From NCBI GenBank assembly GCA_913052165.1, contig CAJXEC010000011.1, positions 1-38,215 of the forward strand: DNA of 38,215 nucleotides, read 5' to 3'. This DNA is from an uncultured Rhodospirillaceae bacterium (GTDB lineage: Bacteria; Pseudomonadota; Alphaproteobacteria; MPNO01; UBA2964). The position numbers and the translations under genes were made by a program. Below, piece after piece: positions 11,358 through 20,189 of the stretch. Each line of letters starts with the position of its first letter. Within the stretch, counting starts at the first letter, position 1. The notes under the pieces are model-generated. The model did no database searches, was not told the origin of the DNA, and was given only the letters and a program-made list of their open reading frames with translations.

Positions 11358-12683
11358 TTGAAAAAATGGCTTATCCAGCTTGCTGTCTTAGCTTTACTGA
11401 GTGTCTTTCCAATAGAATTTGGCTGGGCGGTTGATATAAAAAAGGTCGAGAGTAAAAGTGGAATTAGAGCTTGGCTCATTCGAAATCCCTCAGTGCCGGT
11501 AATCTCAATGTCTTTTGCATTTCGCTCGGGGGCCGTGTCAGATCCGACGGGAAAAGAAGGAAGAGCACAATTTGTCGCCTCAATGTTGGATGAAGGCGCC
11601 GGTGATTTAAACTCCGAGGCATTTCAAGAAAAAATAGAGGATCTCTCCGTGCGTCTGCGATTTAGGGCAAGCTTGGAGATATTTTCCGGATCAATTCAAA
11701 CTCTAAAACAGAACCGCGCCGAAGCTTTCAAGTTGCTCGCGTTAGCTCTTAATAAACCGCGTTTTGACCAGGATCCCTTTTTACGGGTTCGAGCTCAATT
11801 GAGTGCCTCTTTGAGGTTAGATCAAGAAGATCCTGATAGAATAGCTTCTCGGGTGTGGTACCGATCTGTATTTGGCAATCATCCATATGGACGACCCATT
11901 GGGGGTACGTTAGCCTCAATTTATAACATTAAGAGAGAAGACCTAGTTTCCTTCTCTAATTCTTTTTTTAGTCGAAAAAATTTGTTGATAGGGGTCGCTG
12001 GAGACATTGGCCCAGATGAACTATCTGTGAGGTTGGATGAGATTTTTGGCGACCTGCCTCTCGGAACTGATCGAGAGACGCTTGCCGAGCCAGAGATTCA
12101 GTTGGAGGGTAAGACGATAGTTGTTGAAAAATCACTCCCTCAAAGCGTCGCATTATTTGGGCACCGTGGTTTAAAGCGAACCGATCCTGACTGGTATGCC
12201 GCTTATATCGTCAACAGAATACTTGGTGGTGGAGGTTTCTCATCGCGCTTGATGGAGGAAGTAAGAGAAAAACGGGGTCTTGCTTATGGTGTTTACAGTT
12301 GGTTGAATCCCCTTGAAAGCGTGGGCTTAATTATGGGAAGCGTAGCTACCTCTAATTCTCGAGTTAAGGACTCGTTGGAAATTATCCGTGAGGAGTGGCG
12401 TAAAATGTCAGAGCTCGCAATTTCAGACAAAGAATTACAAGAAGCAAAAAATTATATTAATGGTTCTTTTCCCTTGCGTTTGGACTCATCCAGAAGAATC
12501 GCGCAAATGTTATTAGCAGTGCAGGTCAACAGATTGGGAGTCAAATATTTAAATCGTCGGGCTCATATAATTAATTCCGTAACCAGAGACCAAGTAAAAA
12601 AGGCAGCAAAGCGCCTCCTGGATCCAGGGCTATTTACAGTTGTTGTCGTAGGCAAACCTGCAGGAATATCCTCTTCTCAATAA
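11358..12683 (+). CDS. M16 family peptidase-like protein, non-catalytic partner (lacks HxxEH)
   Basis: Paralogous to the upstream ORF (REKRGLAYGVYSWL, NRILGGGGFSSRLMEEVRE) without the zinc motif. Immediately downstream. Confidence 0.88.
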   Translation: MKKWLIQLAVLALLSVFPIEFGWAVDIKKVESKSGIRAWLIRNPSVPVISMSFAFRSGAVSDPTGKEGRAQFVASMLDEGAGDLNSEAFQEKIEDLSVRLRFRASLEIFSGSIQTLKQNRAEAFKLLALALNKPRFDQDPFLRVRAQLSASLRLDQEDPDRIASRVWYRSVFGNHPYGRPIGGTLASIYNIKREDLVSFSNSFFSRKNLLIGVAGDIGPDELSVRLDEIFGDLPLGTDRETLAEPEIQLEGKTIVVEKSLPQSVALFGHRGLKRTDPDWYAAYIVNRILGGGGFSSRLMEEVREKRGLAYGVYSWLNPLESVGLIMGSVATSNSRVKDSLEIIREEWRKMSELAISDKELQEAKNYINGSFPLRLDSSRRIAQMLLAVQVNRLGVKYLNRRAHIINSVTRDQVKKAAKRLLDPGLFTVVVVGKPAGISSSQ

Positions 12684-13424
12684 CTAGGAAAGAGCTTTCC
12701 TTACTAAATTGAGCCCCGCTAGAGCAAGCAATAAGAAGACCCCTATCCTGAATCTTTCCTCAGAAATCAAACGACGTATTTTTTCGCCTAAATACATGCC
12801 GACCATTGCGGGCAGCATTGCTAGAGCTGATATTGGCAGATTTTCCAGATTTAAGATCCGTCTTTGCCATAGGGCCAGTAAAAGAAACATCCCGGCTATA
12901 AAAAAAGTAATCCCGAGGGCTTGGACAAAAAGGTCTTTTCTTAATCCCAAAGCTTGAAAATATATTATCGTCGGGATCGCGATCACTCCGGTCATCCCAC
13001 CCATCAGTCCTGCCGCTATTCCAGTGACGGGCGAGAGCCAAAATTTATGTTTGTGCGACACCGTGACATGGAATGCGAATATATTGACAAGAGCATAAAC
13101 TGTAATCACAGCCCCAAGTATCATAATTATGAGCGCCGTATCAACATTCATGAGTATGTAGACTCCAGCGAATGTAAATACACATGCAGGTACTATAAGA
13201 GGCCAGTATTGGGATATGAGAAAGCGCGAATTTCCCCCCCGAATGGCTTGGAAAAAATTGGTGGCGAGAATTGGGATAACCAACAGAGGAACAGCAATGC
13301 GCAAATCGATCACCTGCGTCATCAACGCAACTGAGGTGAGCGGCAAACCCATTCCAACGACCCCCTTGATGAGGCCGCCTGAAAAAAATGCCAGGAAACA
13401 AATCGTGAAAATCATTACATCCAA
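12684..13424 (-). CDS. TauE/SafE (TSUP) family membrane permease
   Basis: Multiple hydrophobic helices; GGLIKGVVGMGLPL near the N-terminus and GIAAGLMGGMTGVIAIP mid-protein, the TSUP repeat pattern. Confidence 0.82.
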   Translation of the reverse strand: MDVMIFTICFLAFFSGGLIKGVVGMGLPLTSVALMTQVIDLRIAVPLLVIPILATNFFQAIRGGNSRFLISQYWPLIVPACVFTFAGVYILMNVDTALIIMILGAVITVYALVNIFAFHVTVSHKHKFWLSPVTGIAAGLMGGMTGVIAIPTIIYFQALGLRKDLFVQALGITFFIAGMFLLLALWQRRILNLENLPISALAMLPAMVGMYLGEKIRRLISEERFRIGVFLLLALAGLNLVRKALS

Positions 13425-13546
13425 GATAGTGAAATTCCTTTGATCAGCTGAGCACTGCAGAAGTTTTCAAATTTGATTCTCTTTATCTATATTTGGATAA
13501 TATTTTCACGACTCGTGGGTTTGGGCTACCTTAAGATTTTTATATC

Positions 13547-14845
13547 ATGAGCTATACTCAAGACATATCTTGCTGTTTGGCACAGCAAATAGGGGAGTCT
13601 GGATTAGAAGACAAAGAAATTGTTTTTCTTCTGGATCGCTTGAGGCCTATTTTAGAAGCATTGAGAAACGCGCATGCAATAAATGATTTGTCTGTCCTGG
13701 ACACACCTAATATAGATGACCTTAGCAGTTTAACGACCCTTTCCAGAAAATGGAGAGAAAAATTTGAGACTGTTTGGATCCTTGGCGCTGGCGGTTCGAG
13801 CCTTGGCGGCAAGATGCTTTACGAACTCTCTGAAAAAAAAGCCAACCCCTCAGAGAGCTCTCCACGAGTTGTTTTTTTCGAGAATATCGATCCATTTACG
13901 TTTCAGAAAGCGCTTCAAAATTGTGACTTTGATAAAACCGGTGTGCTGGCAATATCTAAATCTGGAGAGACCTTGGAAACCGTCGCACAATTGTCGCTTT
14001 GCTTGTCAGCTTGGAACCAAGCCGGGATCGATAGATTGTCCGATCAATTTATGGCTATTAGTCAGCCAGGTCAGAATTCACTCAGGATAATATGCGAAAA
14101 AACGAATATACCTGTTTTAGATCATGATCCAAGGATAGGTGGCAGATATTCGATTCTCTCTCTCGTGGGAGTCCTGCCGGCATTGATTGCAGGCGTCAAT
14201 GGTGGAGATTTACGAGACGGTGCCAAAGTTGTTTTAGATCATTTTCTGTCGGGGTGTGATCCTCAAAGCTTTGCCCCAGCGATCGGCGCAGCAATGTCGG
14301 TGGGACTAGCGGAGAAAAAAAACATCACTCAGACAGTTTTGATGCCTTACTGCGATCGTCTAAATTTATTTGGCAGATGGTATCGTCAACTCTGGGCGGA
14401 GAGTCTCGGTAAAAATGGTATTGGGACTACACCGATAGATGCGTTAGGAGCCGTTGATCAGCATAGTCAGATGCAGCTCTATTTGGATGGCCCCTCGGAT
14501 AAAATGTTCACCTTTATTAGGGTCGTTAACTCAGAGGCTGGAGAAAAAATTAAAATACCTTCGCTTGTTGGATCCGACTTGCGAATCTTAGACGGTAGGA
14601 CTTTAAATGAGCTGATGGATGTTCAATACCGTGCGGCGGCAATCGCGCTTAAAGAGAGGGGTCGGCCCTGTCGAACTATTGAAATTGAGTCGGTCAACGA
14701 GAGGGTGGTTGGCGGTTTGATCATGCACTTCATTTTTGAGACGATCCTATCGGGTCATTTGCTTAATGTTGATCCTCTAGATCAACCAGCAGTTGAAATT
14801 GCCAAACGCTTTGCCAAAAAATTTTTGCGGGATTTGGAAGCTTAA
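13547..14845 (+). CDS. pgi: Glucose-6-phosphate isomerase, short form
   Basis: GAGGSSLGGKMLYEL, AISKSGETLETVAQ, DPRIGGRYSILSLVGVLPAL, IGTTPIDALGAVDQHSQMQLYLDGP. 432 aa. Confidence 0.88.
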   Translation: MSYTQDISCCLAQQIGESGLEDKEIVFLLDRLRPILEALRNAHAINDLSVLDTPNIDDLSSLTTLSRKWREKFETVWILGAGGSSLGGKMLYELSEKKANPSESSPRVVFFENIDPFTFQKALQNCDFDKTGVLAISKSGETLETVAQLSLCLSAWNQAGIDRLSDQFMAISQPGQNSLRIICEKTNIPVLDHDPRIGGRYSILSLVGVLPALIAGVNGGDLRDGAKVVLDHFLSGCDPQSFAPAIGAAMSVGLAEKKNITQTVLMPYCDRLNLFGRWYRQLWAESLGKNGIGTTPIDALGAVDQHSQMQLYLDGPSDKMFTFIRVVNSEAGEKIKIPSLVGSDLRILDGRTLNELMDVQYRAAAIALKERGRPCRTIEIESVNERVVGGLIMHFIFETILSGHLLNVDPLDQPAVEIAKRFAKKFLRDLEA

Positions 14846-16653
14846 TGCCTATTCGCCTGTTGCCAGAAATTACAATCAACCGAATTGCGGCTGGGGAGGT
14901 GGTAGAAAGGCCTGCGTCCGTAGCAAAAGAATTGGTTGAAAATGCTATTGATGCGGGTGCAAAGCGCATTGATCTTATATTGCGTGGTGGTGGTCAGGGT
15001 AAACTTATCGTCACTGACGATGGCCAAGGCATGTCAAAATCGGATCTAGAGTTATGCGTCGAGAGACATGCAACATCCAAGTTGCCCAATGACGATTTGA
15101 TTCAGATTCATGACCTTGGGTTTAGAGGGGAAGCCCTCCCGTCCATCGGATCTGTGGCTCGTCTAAGCATATCTAGTAAAAAAGCTGGCTCGGAAAGTGG
15201 CTGGAAAATTACTGTGTCGGGCGGGGCAAAAGATGGCTTCTGTCCGGCTGCTATAAGTGCTGGCACTCGCGTAGAGGTAAGCGATTTGTTCTATGCCACC
15301 CCGGCAAGGCTTAAATTTTTGAAGACGGAGCGCACAGAAGTAAATCACATACTTGAGACGGTAAAACGTCTTGCTATGGCTAGTCCGAATATTTCGTTCA
15401 CTGTATCGGATGAGAGAGGTGAGAAACTATCTCTGGTTGCGGAGCAAAATGACTTATTGGACCAGAAGATTAAGCGTCTTGGTGATGTAATGGGACGTAT
15501 TTTTATAGAAAACTCCGTCTCCCTTCATGCTGAACGGGGTGCCATGCGGCTAACTGGTTATGCAGGTTTGCCGACTTTGAACCAGTCCTTTGCGAGATCC
15601 CAATTCCTTTTTGTAAATGGACGCGCAGTTCGTGACCCGTTGTTGCGTGGTGCAGTTAGAGGTGCTTATCAAGATTTTCTTGCCCGTGACAGGCATCCAA
15701 TGGTTGCTCTTTATTTGGAAGTGCCTTCCCAAGAGGTTGATGTGAATGTTCACCCAATGAAAACCGAAATCAGGTTTCGAGAAGCTGGTGCAGTCAGGGG
15801 ATTAATTGTGGGTGCTTTAAAAAATGCTCTTGCCGAGGCGGGGTACCGTTCATCTTCCAGTGTTGCTCAGCAGGCGTTGGGAGCCTTCAGGACCGGGCAA
15901 AGTAGTTCCCTAACACGAATAAGCCAACGCGTCGGTGGAGCCGAAATATTCAAAGGTCAATCGAGCTCATTCTCAAATGCTTATGGTCCGCTCTCCGGTG
16001 CAGAAGATCTTTCAGCACCACCTGACACTTTTACAGGTATTACAAACGCAGAAAATGAGGGGCAAGATAACGTTTTTCCGTTGGGAGTCGCCAGGGCACA
16101 ACTTCATGAAACTTACATAGTTTCGCAGACTTCTGAGGGGATTGTAATCGTAGATCAGCATGCGGCGCATGAGCGCCTGCTCTATGAAGATATGAAGGAT
16201 GCTCTGGCGAAAGGGGGCGTAAAACGTCAGGGATTGCTTTTGCCGGAAATCGTGGAAATGGACCCTAGCGACTGCCAACGCGTTGTCGATCAACAGGAGC
16301 GCCTTGCAAAAGTTGGCTTGGTTATAGAGTCTTTTGGTACGGGTGCAATTGTGGTTAGAGAAGTGCCGGCCTTGTTGGGACAGACAGACGTAAAGAGTCT
16401 CATCAAGGATATAGTTGAGGACCTGGTTGAGCTCGGTGACAGTTTCTCCCTCGAGGAGAAGTTAGAAAATATTTGCGGAACAATGGCTTGCCACTCGAGT
16501 GTCAGAGCAGGAAGGCGTCTTAGTCAGCCGGAGATGAATGCGCTACTTAGGCAAATGGAAGTGACCCCGCACTCAGGTCAATGTAATCATGGCCGGCCAA
16601 CATATATCGAGCTTAAGCTTGAAGACATAGAAAAGCTCTTTGGGAGACGGTAA
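14845..16653 (+). CDS. mutL: DNA mismatch repair protein MutL, with endonuclease motif
   Basis: INRIAAGEVVERPASVAKELVENAIDAGA, GFRGEALPSI, and DQHAAHERLLYE (DQHA(X)2E(X)4E). TAATG junction with pgi. Confidence 0.96.
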   Translation: MPIRLLPEITINRIAAGEVVERPASVAKELVENAIDAGAKRIDLILRGGGQGKLIVTDDGQGMSKSDLELCVERHATSKLPNDDLIQIHDLGFRGEALPSIGSVARLSISSKKAGSESGWKITVSGGAKDGFCPAAISAGTRVEVSDLFYATPARLKFLKTERTEVNHILETVKRLAMASPNISFTVSDERGEKLSLVAEQNDLLDQKIKRLGDVMGRIFIENSVSLHAERGAMRLTGYAGLPTLNQSFARSQFLFVNGRAVRDPLLRGAVRGAYQDFLARDRHPMVALYLEVPSQEVDVNVHPMKTEIRFREAGAVRGLIVGALKNALAEAGYRSSSSVAQQALGAFRTGQSSSLTRISQRVGGAEIFKGQSSSFSNAYGPLSGAEDLSAPPDTFTGITNAENEGQDNVFPLGVARAQLHETYIVSQTSEGIVIVDQHAAHERLLYEDMKDALAKGGVKRQGLLLPEIVEMDPSDCQRVVDQQERLAKVGLVIESFGTGAIVVREVPALLGQTDVKSLIKDIVEDLVELGDSFSLEEKLENICGTMACHSSVRAGRRLSQPEMNALLRQMEVTPHSGQCNHGRPTYIELKLEDIEKLFGRR

Positions 16654-16670
16654 AGACTATCTTTTTGGGG

Positions 16671-17246
16671 TTAGATGCCCTTAGTCGACCAGTTCAGAAA
16701 GGTAATTCTTGTTTTACCGTATTTTTTTTCCTGAAGAATTTTGGCTCTCCCCGGCCAATCGAGAATCTCATTCGAACTTGTTTCAACGACACATATCGCT
16801 CCGTTTTTTATCCAGCCGGCGGCAGACAAAGACCTAAGTGCCCGAGGTACAAGCTCTGTGAAATATGGAGGATCAAGAAATACCAAGGAGCATGGTTCTC
16901 TGGCGGGCGGGGGCGACAATGCGCTGCTGGAAATTATTTTCATCTTGTCGCTCAAAGCTAAATTCCTCGCATTCGTCCTGCAATAGTCTAGTGCAATTGG
17001 ATCCATATCTATGCAGCTAGCATGCTCTGCACCCCTAGATAAAGCTTCAAATGCCATCGCGCCGGTGCCACAAAATACATCGATTAGCCGCGAACCTCTA
17101 ACATGATCCTCGACGCCAATCTGCGTGTTACCATGACACAGGGTATTAAAGACTGCTTGACGGACCTTTTCGGCTGTTGGCCGAACACTTCCCTCGGGGG
17201 GGGCCAAGATTGTTTTTCCCCGATAATATCCAGAGGTTACTCGCAT
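16671..17246 (-). CDS. rsmD: 16S rRNA (guanine966-N2)-methyltransferase RsmD-like
   Basis: RVTSGYYRGKTILAPPEGSVRPTAEKVRQAVFN, FCGTGAMAFEALSRGA, VFLDPPY. Confidence 0.92.
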   Translation of the reverse strand: MRVTSGYYRGKTILAPPEGSVRPTAEKVRQAVFNTLCHGNTQIGVEDHVRGSRLIDVFCGTGAMAFEALSRGAEHASCIDMDPIALDYCRTNARNLALSDKMKIISSSALSPPPAREPCSLVFLDPPYFTELVPRALRSLSAAGWIKNGAICVVETSSNEILDWPGRAKILQEKKYGKTRITFLNWSTKGI

Positions 17247-18022
17247 CGAGTATTTTTAAACTCTACTTTTTGTGCCTGTTTGGATCTGCTTCTTATGCCT
17301 TTCGACTTTTTGTGCGATCCTATTTGGTCTTCTATTACGCTCGCTGGGATCTCTTGCAGACCCCCGCGAGGTAAATTCCCTAGATGAAAAGGGCCGTATG
17401 AGATTCTTATTAATCTGTTCACCTCCAAACCCATATGGCTCATGACACGTCTTATTTCGCGGTTTTGGCCCTCCCGCAAGGATAACCTGAGCCAGCTATT
17501 GCTCGCCTTCTTTTCCTCAGTGATTGCTTCAATAGGGCCGTATTGAATGCCAGCAATCAACACCCCCGCTTGGAGACTTGCCAATAACTTTTCTTCGTAT
17601 TGTCCGAACACTCTCACCCGATATCGCCTCACCCATCCTGTCGATGGTAATTCAAGTTTTCGGGCGAGTGTGCCGTCATTTGTTAGGAGGATTAGGCCCT
17701 CGGAATTAAAATCAAGTCTTCCCACAAGCATACTACGGGGCATATTTTTTGGCAGTTGTTCAAAGAGGGTAGGTCGCCCTCTAGCATCATAATTTGTGCA
17801 AAGGACACCTGGTGCCTTGTGGTAACGCCACAATCTAACCCGTTCTGGCAAGTTGATTTTTTTTCCATCTACTTTGATGACATCCTCGTCAGATACGAGC
17901 GTCGCCGGGGTTTTTAAGATCCGATTGCCAACACTGACACGACCAGCATTAATCATTCGCTCTGCCTCTCGCCGAGAACAAACTCCGCTGCGCGACAACC
18001 TTTTTGCTACTCGTTCTGTCAT
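17237..18022 (-). CDS. RluB/RsuA-family pseudouridine synthase with S4 domain
   Basis: N-terminal S4 RVAKRLSRSGVCSRREAERMINAGRV; catalytic GRLDFNSEGLILLTNDG; REGQNREIRRV. Confidence 0.92.
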   Translation of the reverse strand: MTERVAKRLSRSGVCSRREAERMINAGRVSVGNRILKTPATLVSDEDVIKVDGKKINLPERVRLWRYHKAPGVLCTNYDARGRPTLFEQLPKNMPRSMLVGRLDFNSEGLILLTNDGTLARKLELPSTGWVRRYRVRVFGQYEEKLLASLQAGVLIAGIQYGPIEAITEEKKASNSWLRLSLREGQNREIRRVMSHMGLEVNRLIRISYGPFHLGNLPRGGLQEIPASVIEDQIGSHKKSKGIRSRSKQAQKVEFKNTRCE

Positions 18023-18040
18023 TCTGCCTTAAATTTATAT

Positions 18041-18760
18041 TTACTTCGTTGCGTCAACAAAACCTTGGAAAATGGCTTGATCAGACTTGTTGATTCCATA
18101 CTCAGGATGCCATTGGACGCCAAGACAAAAGCGTTTACTTGGGACCTCAATGCCCTCAATTACCCCGTCTGGCGCGAAGGCGTTTGAAACGACTGTGTTC
18201 CCAGGAGCTGCAACAGCCTGGTGGTGGGAACTATTAACTGCAATTTTTCTTTTCTTCACAATTTGATGGAGTAACGTGCTTTCCTTAATGAAGATATCAT
18301 GTGCAGGCTCGGATTTGGGATTTGTTTGCTCGTGCTCTAGCGGGTTCTCAATTTCATCAGGGATATGTTGGATTAAACTACCGCCGAATATCACGTTCAG
18401 GAGTTGTTCTCCCCCGCATATTCCAAGGGTAGGTATATCTTGGTCAATTGCTTGGCGCGTAATTTCTATTTCGAAAGCTGTTCTTTTTTCTTTCAATGTC
18501 ACACGGCTGTGCTTTGATTTCGCACCAAATATTTTAGGATCCACATCAAAATTTCCCCCAGTAATTATGAGTCCGTCAATTAAATTTAGATATTCTGAAG
18601 AAAGATCGGGTTCATGGGGAAGGGTGATTGGGTTGCCGCCAGCATCAAATACCGCTGAACAATAATTTTCTCTAAGGGCATACCAGGGGGTTGTTGCAAA
18701 CTCTCCTTCTTCTTCTCGGTCAAGGGTCAGGCCAATTATAGGTCGAGTCATAGAAATCAA
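18041..18760 (-). CDS. Class-I glutamine amidotransferase-like peptidase C26 (gamma-glutamyl-GABA hydrolase/PuuD-like)
   Basis: PTLGICGGEQLLNVIFGG nucleophile elbow; VNSSHHQAV; FCLGVQWHPEY. Confidence 0.85.
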   Translation of the reverse strand: MISMTRPIIGLTLDREEEGEFATTPWYALRENYCSAVFDAGGNPITLPHEPDLSSEYLNLIDGLIITGGNFDVDPKIFGAKSKHSRVTLKEKRTAFEIEITRQAIDQDIPTLGICGGEQLLNVIFGGSLIQHIPDEIENPLEHEQTNPKSEPAHDIFIKESTLLHQIVKKRKIAVNSSHHQAVAAPGNTVVSNAFAPDGVIEGIEVPSKRFCLGVQWHPEYGINKSDQAIFQGFVDATK

Positions 18761-18824
18761 TTACCGGAAAAGCTTCGTGTTAGGGTCCCAGTCTAGGCGG
18801 TATTAACCCACCTGAACATAGGGG

Positions 18825-18838
18825 GAGGACTTGTCCTC
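18825..18838. promoter_or_regulatory. Inverted repeat GAGGAC-TT-GTCCTC in divergent intergenic region (candidate operator)
   Basis: Perfect 6-bp arms with a 2-nt spacer, between the divergently oriented PuuD-like and racemase-fold genes. Confidence 0.35.
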
Positions 18839-18874
18839 ATCATAAAGTGACCTCACAATCATCAGAGATATTTT

Positions 18875-19612
18875 ATGGAGGCGAAAATGGCATTTTCCAG
18901 TTGGCGAGGGATTATAGGTATAATCAAGCCCACGATGAGACCAGGAGGTTTGGAGGATATGATCCGCCTGTTACCCGAGGGAATCGGCGTCATTCCGCTA
19001 TTTAACGATATTCGCCGCGGCGAACGTACGGAATTCAAAGAGATTATGAGGGATTATGACGAAAAGGTAGCTATTCTTGCAGAACAGGGGTGCGATGTAA
19101 TACACCCTGAGGGAGCTCCACCTTTTATGGTCATGGGTTTTAGAGGGGAGGCAAAAAAGATTCGTTCTTGGGAGAGAAAGCATAAAATACCGATCTTTAC
19201 ATCGGGGACAAATCATATAGCCGCTCTAAGAGCGCTTAACGTAAAGCGGCTTGTCGGTGCGAGCTATTTTAGGGGGGAGATCAATGACACTTTTGCCGAA
19301 TATTTCAAAGCGGCAGGTTTTGATGTGCTCGATTTTCAGGGAATGGACGTAGATTTTAATCAGGCGCAAAACATGGATCCTCGCCATGTATACGCTTTTA
19401 TAAAAAAACTGGTTCTCAAAAATAAGCGGGCGCAAGGCATCTACATGCTTGGCACCGGTTGGAAGGTGCTCAACATAATAGAGTTACTAGAACAAGATTT
19501 GGGGCTGCCGGTGATCCATCCAGTCCCTTCCAGGGTTTGGGAGTTTCAGAAGCGCCTCAGGGTTCGTGAACCAAGACTGGGGTATGGGAGGCTTTTGGCA
19601 GACCTGCCATAG
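18875..19612 (+). CDS. Asp/Glu racemase / arylmalonate decarboxylase superfamily protein
   Basis: GIIGIIKPTMRPGGLEDMIRLLPEGIGV, GCDVIHPEGAPPFMVMG, PIFTSGTNHIAALRAL, VKRLVGASYF, GIYMLGTGWKVLNIIELLEQDLGLPVIHPVPSRVWE. Confidence 0.8.
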   Translation: MEAKMAFSSWRGIIGIIKPTMRPGGLEDMIRLLPEGIGVIPLFNDIRRGERTEFKEIMRDYDEKVAILAEQGCDVIHPEGAPPFMVMGFRGEAKKIRSWERKHKIPIFTSGTNHIAALRALNVKRLVGASYFRGEINDTFAEYFKAAGFDVLDFQGMDVDFNQAQNMDPRHVYAFIKKLVLKNKRAQGIYMLGTGWKVLNIIELLEQDLGLPVIHPVPSRVWEFQKRLRVREPRLGYGRLLADLP

Positions 19613-19623
19613 TTATCTTACTT

Positions 19624-20121
19624 TTGGCCATGCTACCAACAGCGGCGTTTGCAAAGAATGGGTTAATGGAACTCGCATTTAGGGAAGCAACACAGGCAGC
19701 CCTGAGGGAAGAGGTGCCTGTTGGTGCTGTCGTCGTAGACTCTGACAGTGGCGAAATTTTGGCGGCTGATGGAAATCGGACCGAAGAGCTCGGGGATCCC
19801 ACGGCGCATGCTGAGATGCTTGTTTTAAGAAAAGCGGCGTCTCAGTATGGCGGACACCGGCTGATCAATTGTGATCTCTACGTCACACTTGAACCCTGCC
19901 CCATGTGTGCAGCGGCCATTTCTCTATTCAGAATTCGGCGCCTCTACTTTGGCTTAGCAGATTCAAAGGGTGGTGGGGTCGAGAGCGGCCCTCGAATTTT
20001 TAATCAATCGACTTGTCACCATGTCCCCGAAATCTATGGAGGGATTGGCGAGGTTCGGGCCAAGGAGCTTTTGCAAGATTTTTTTAGGGCTCGGCGCTCA
20101 AATCGATTTTTCCAGAACTGA
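19624..20121 (+). CDS. tadA: tRNA(adenosine34) deaminase TadA-like
   Basis: HAEM, TLEPCPMCAAAI zinc/catalytic motifs. True start may be a downstream ATG (MELAFREA, about 19666). Confidence 0.9.
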   Translation: MAMLPTAAFAKNGLMELAFREATQAALREEVPVGAVVVDSDSGEILAADGNRTEELGDPTAHAEMLVLRKAASQYGGHRLINCDLYVTLEPCPMCAAAISLFRIRRLYFGLADSKGGGVESGPRIFNQSTCHHVPEIYGGIGEVRAKELLQDFFRARRSNRFFQN

Positions 20122-20152
20122 ATTTCCCAAAAGCTATTTTACGCCGGTCAAA

Positions 20153-20170
20153 TACCCATTTTAGTGGGTA
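20153..20170. terminator. Candidate bidirectional terminator hairpin TACCCA-TTTTAG-TGGGTA
   Basis: Perfect 6-bp inverted repeat between convergent tadA and ubiD-family genes, A/T-rich flanks. Confidence 0.4.
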
Positions 20171-20189
20171 ATTATTGGCAGAGAGTTTT

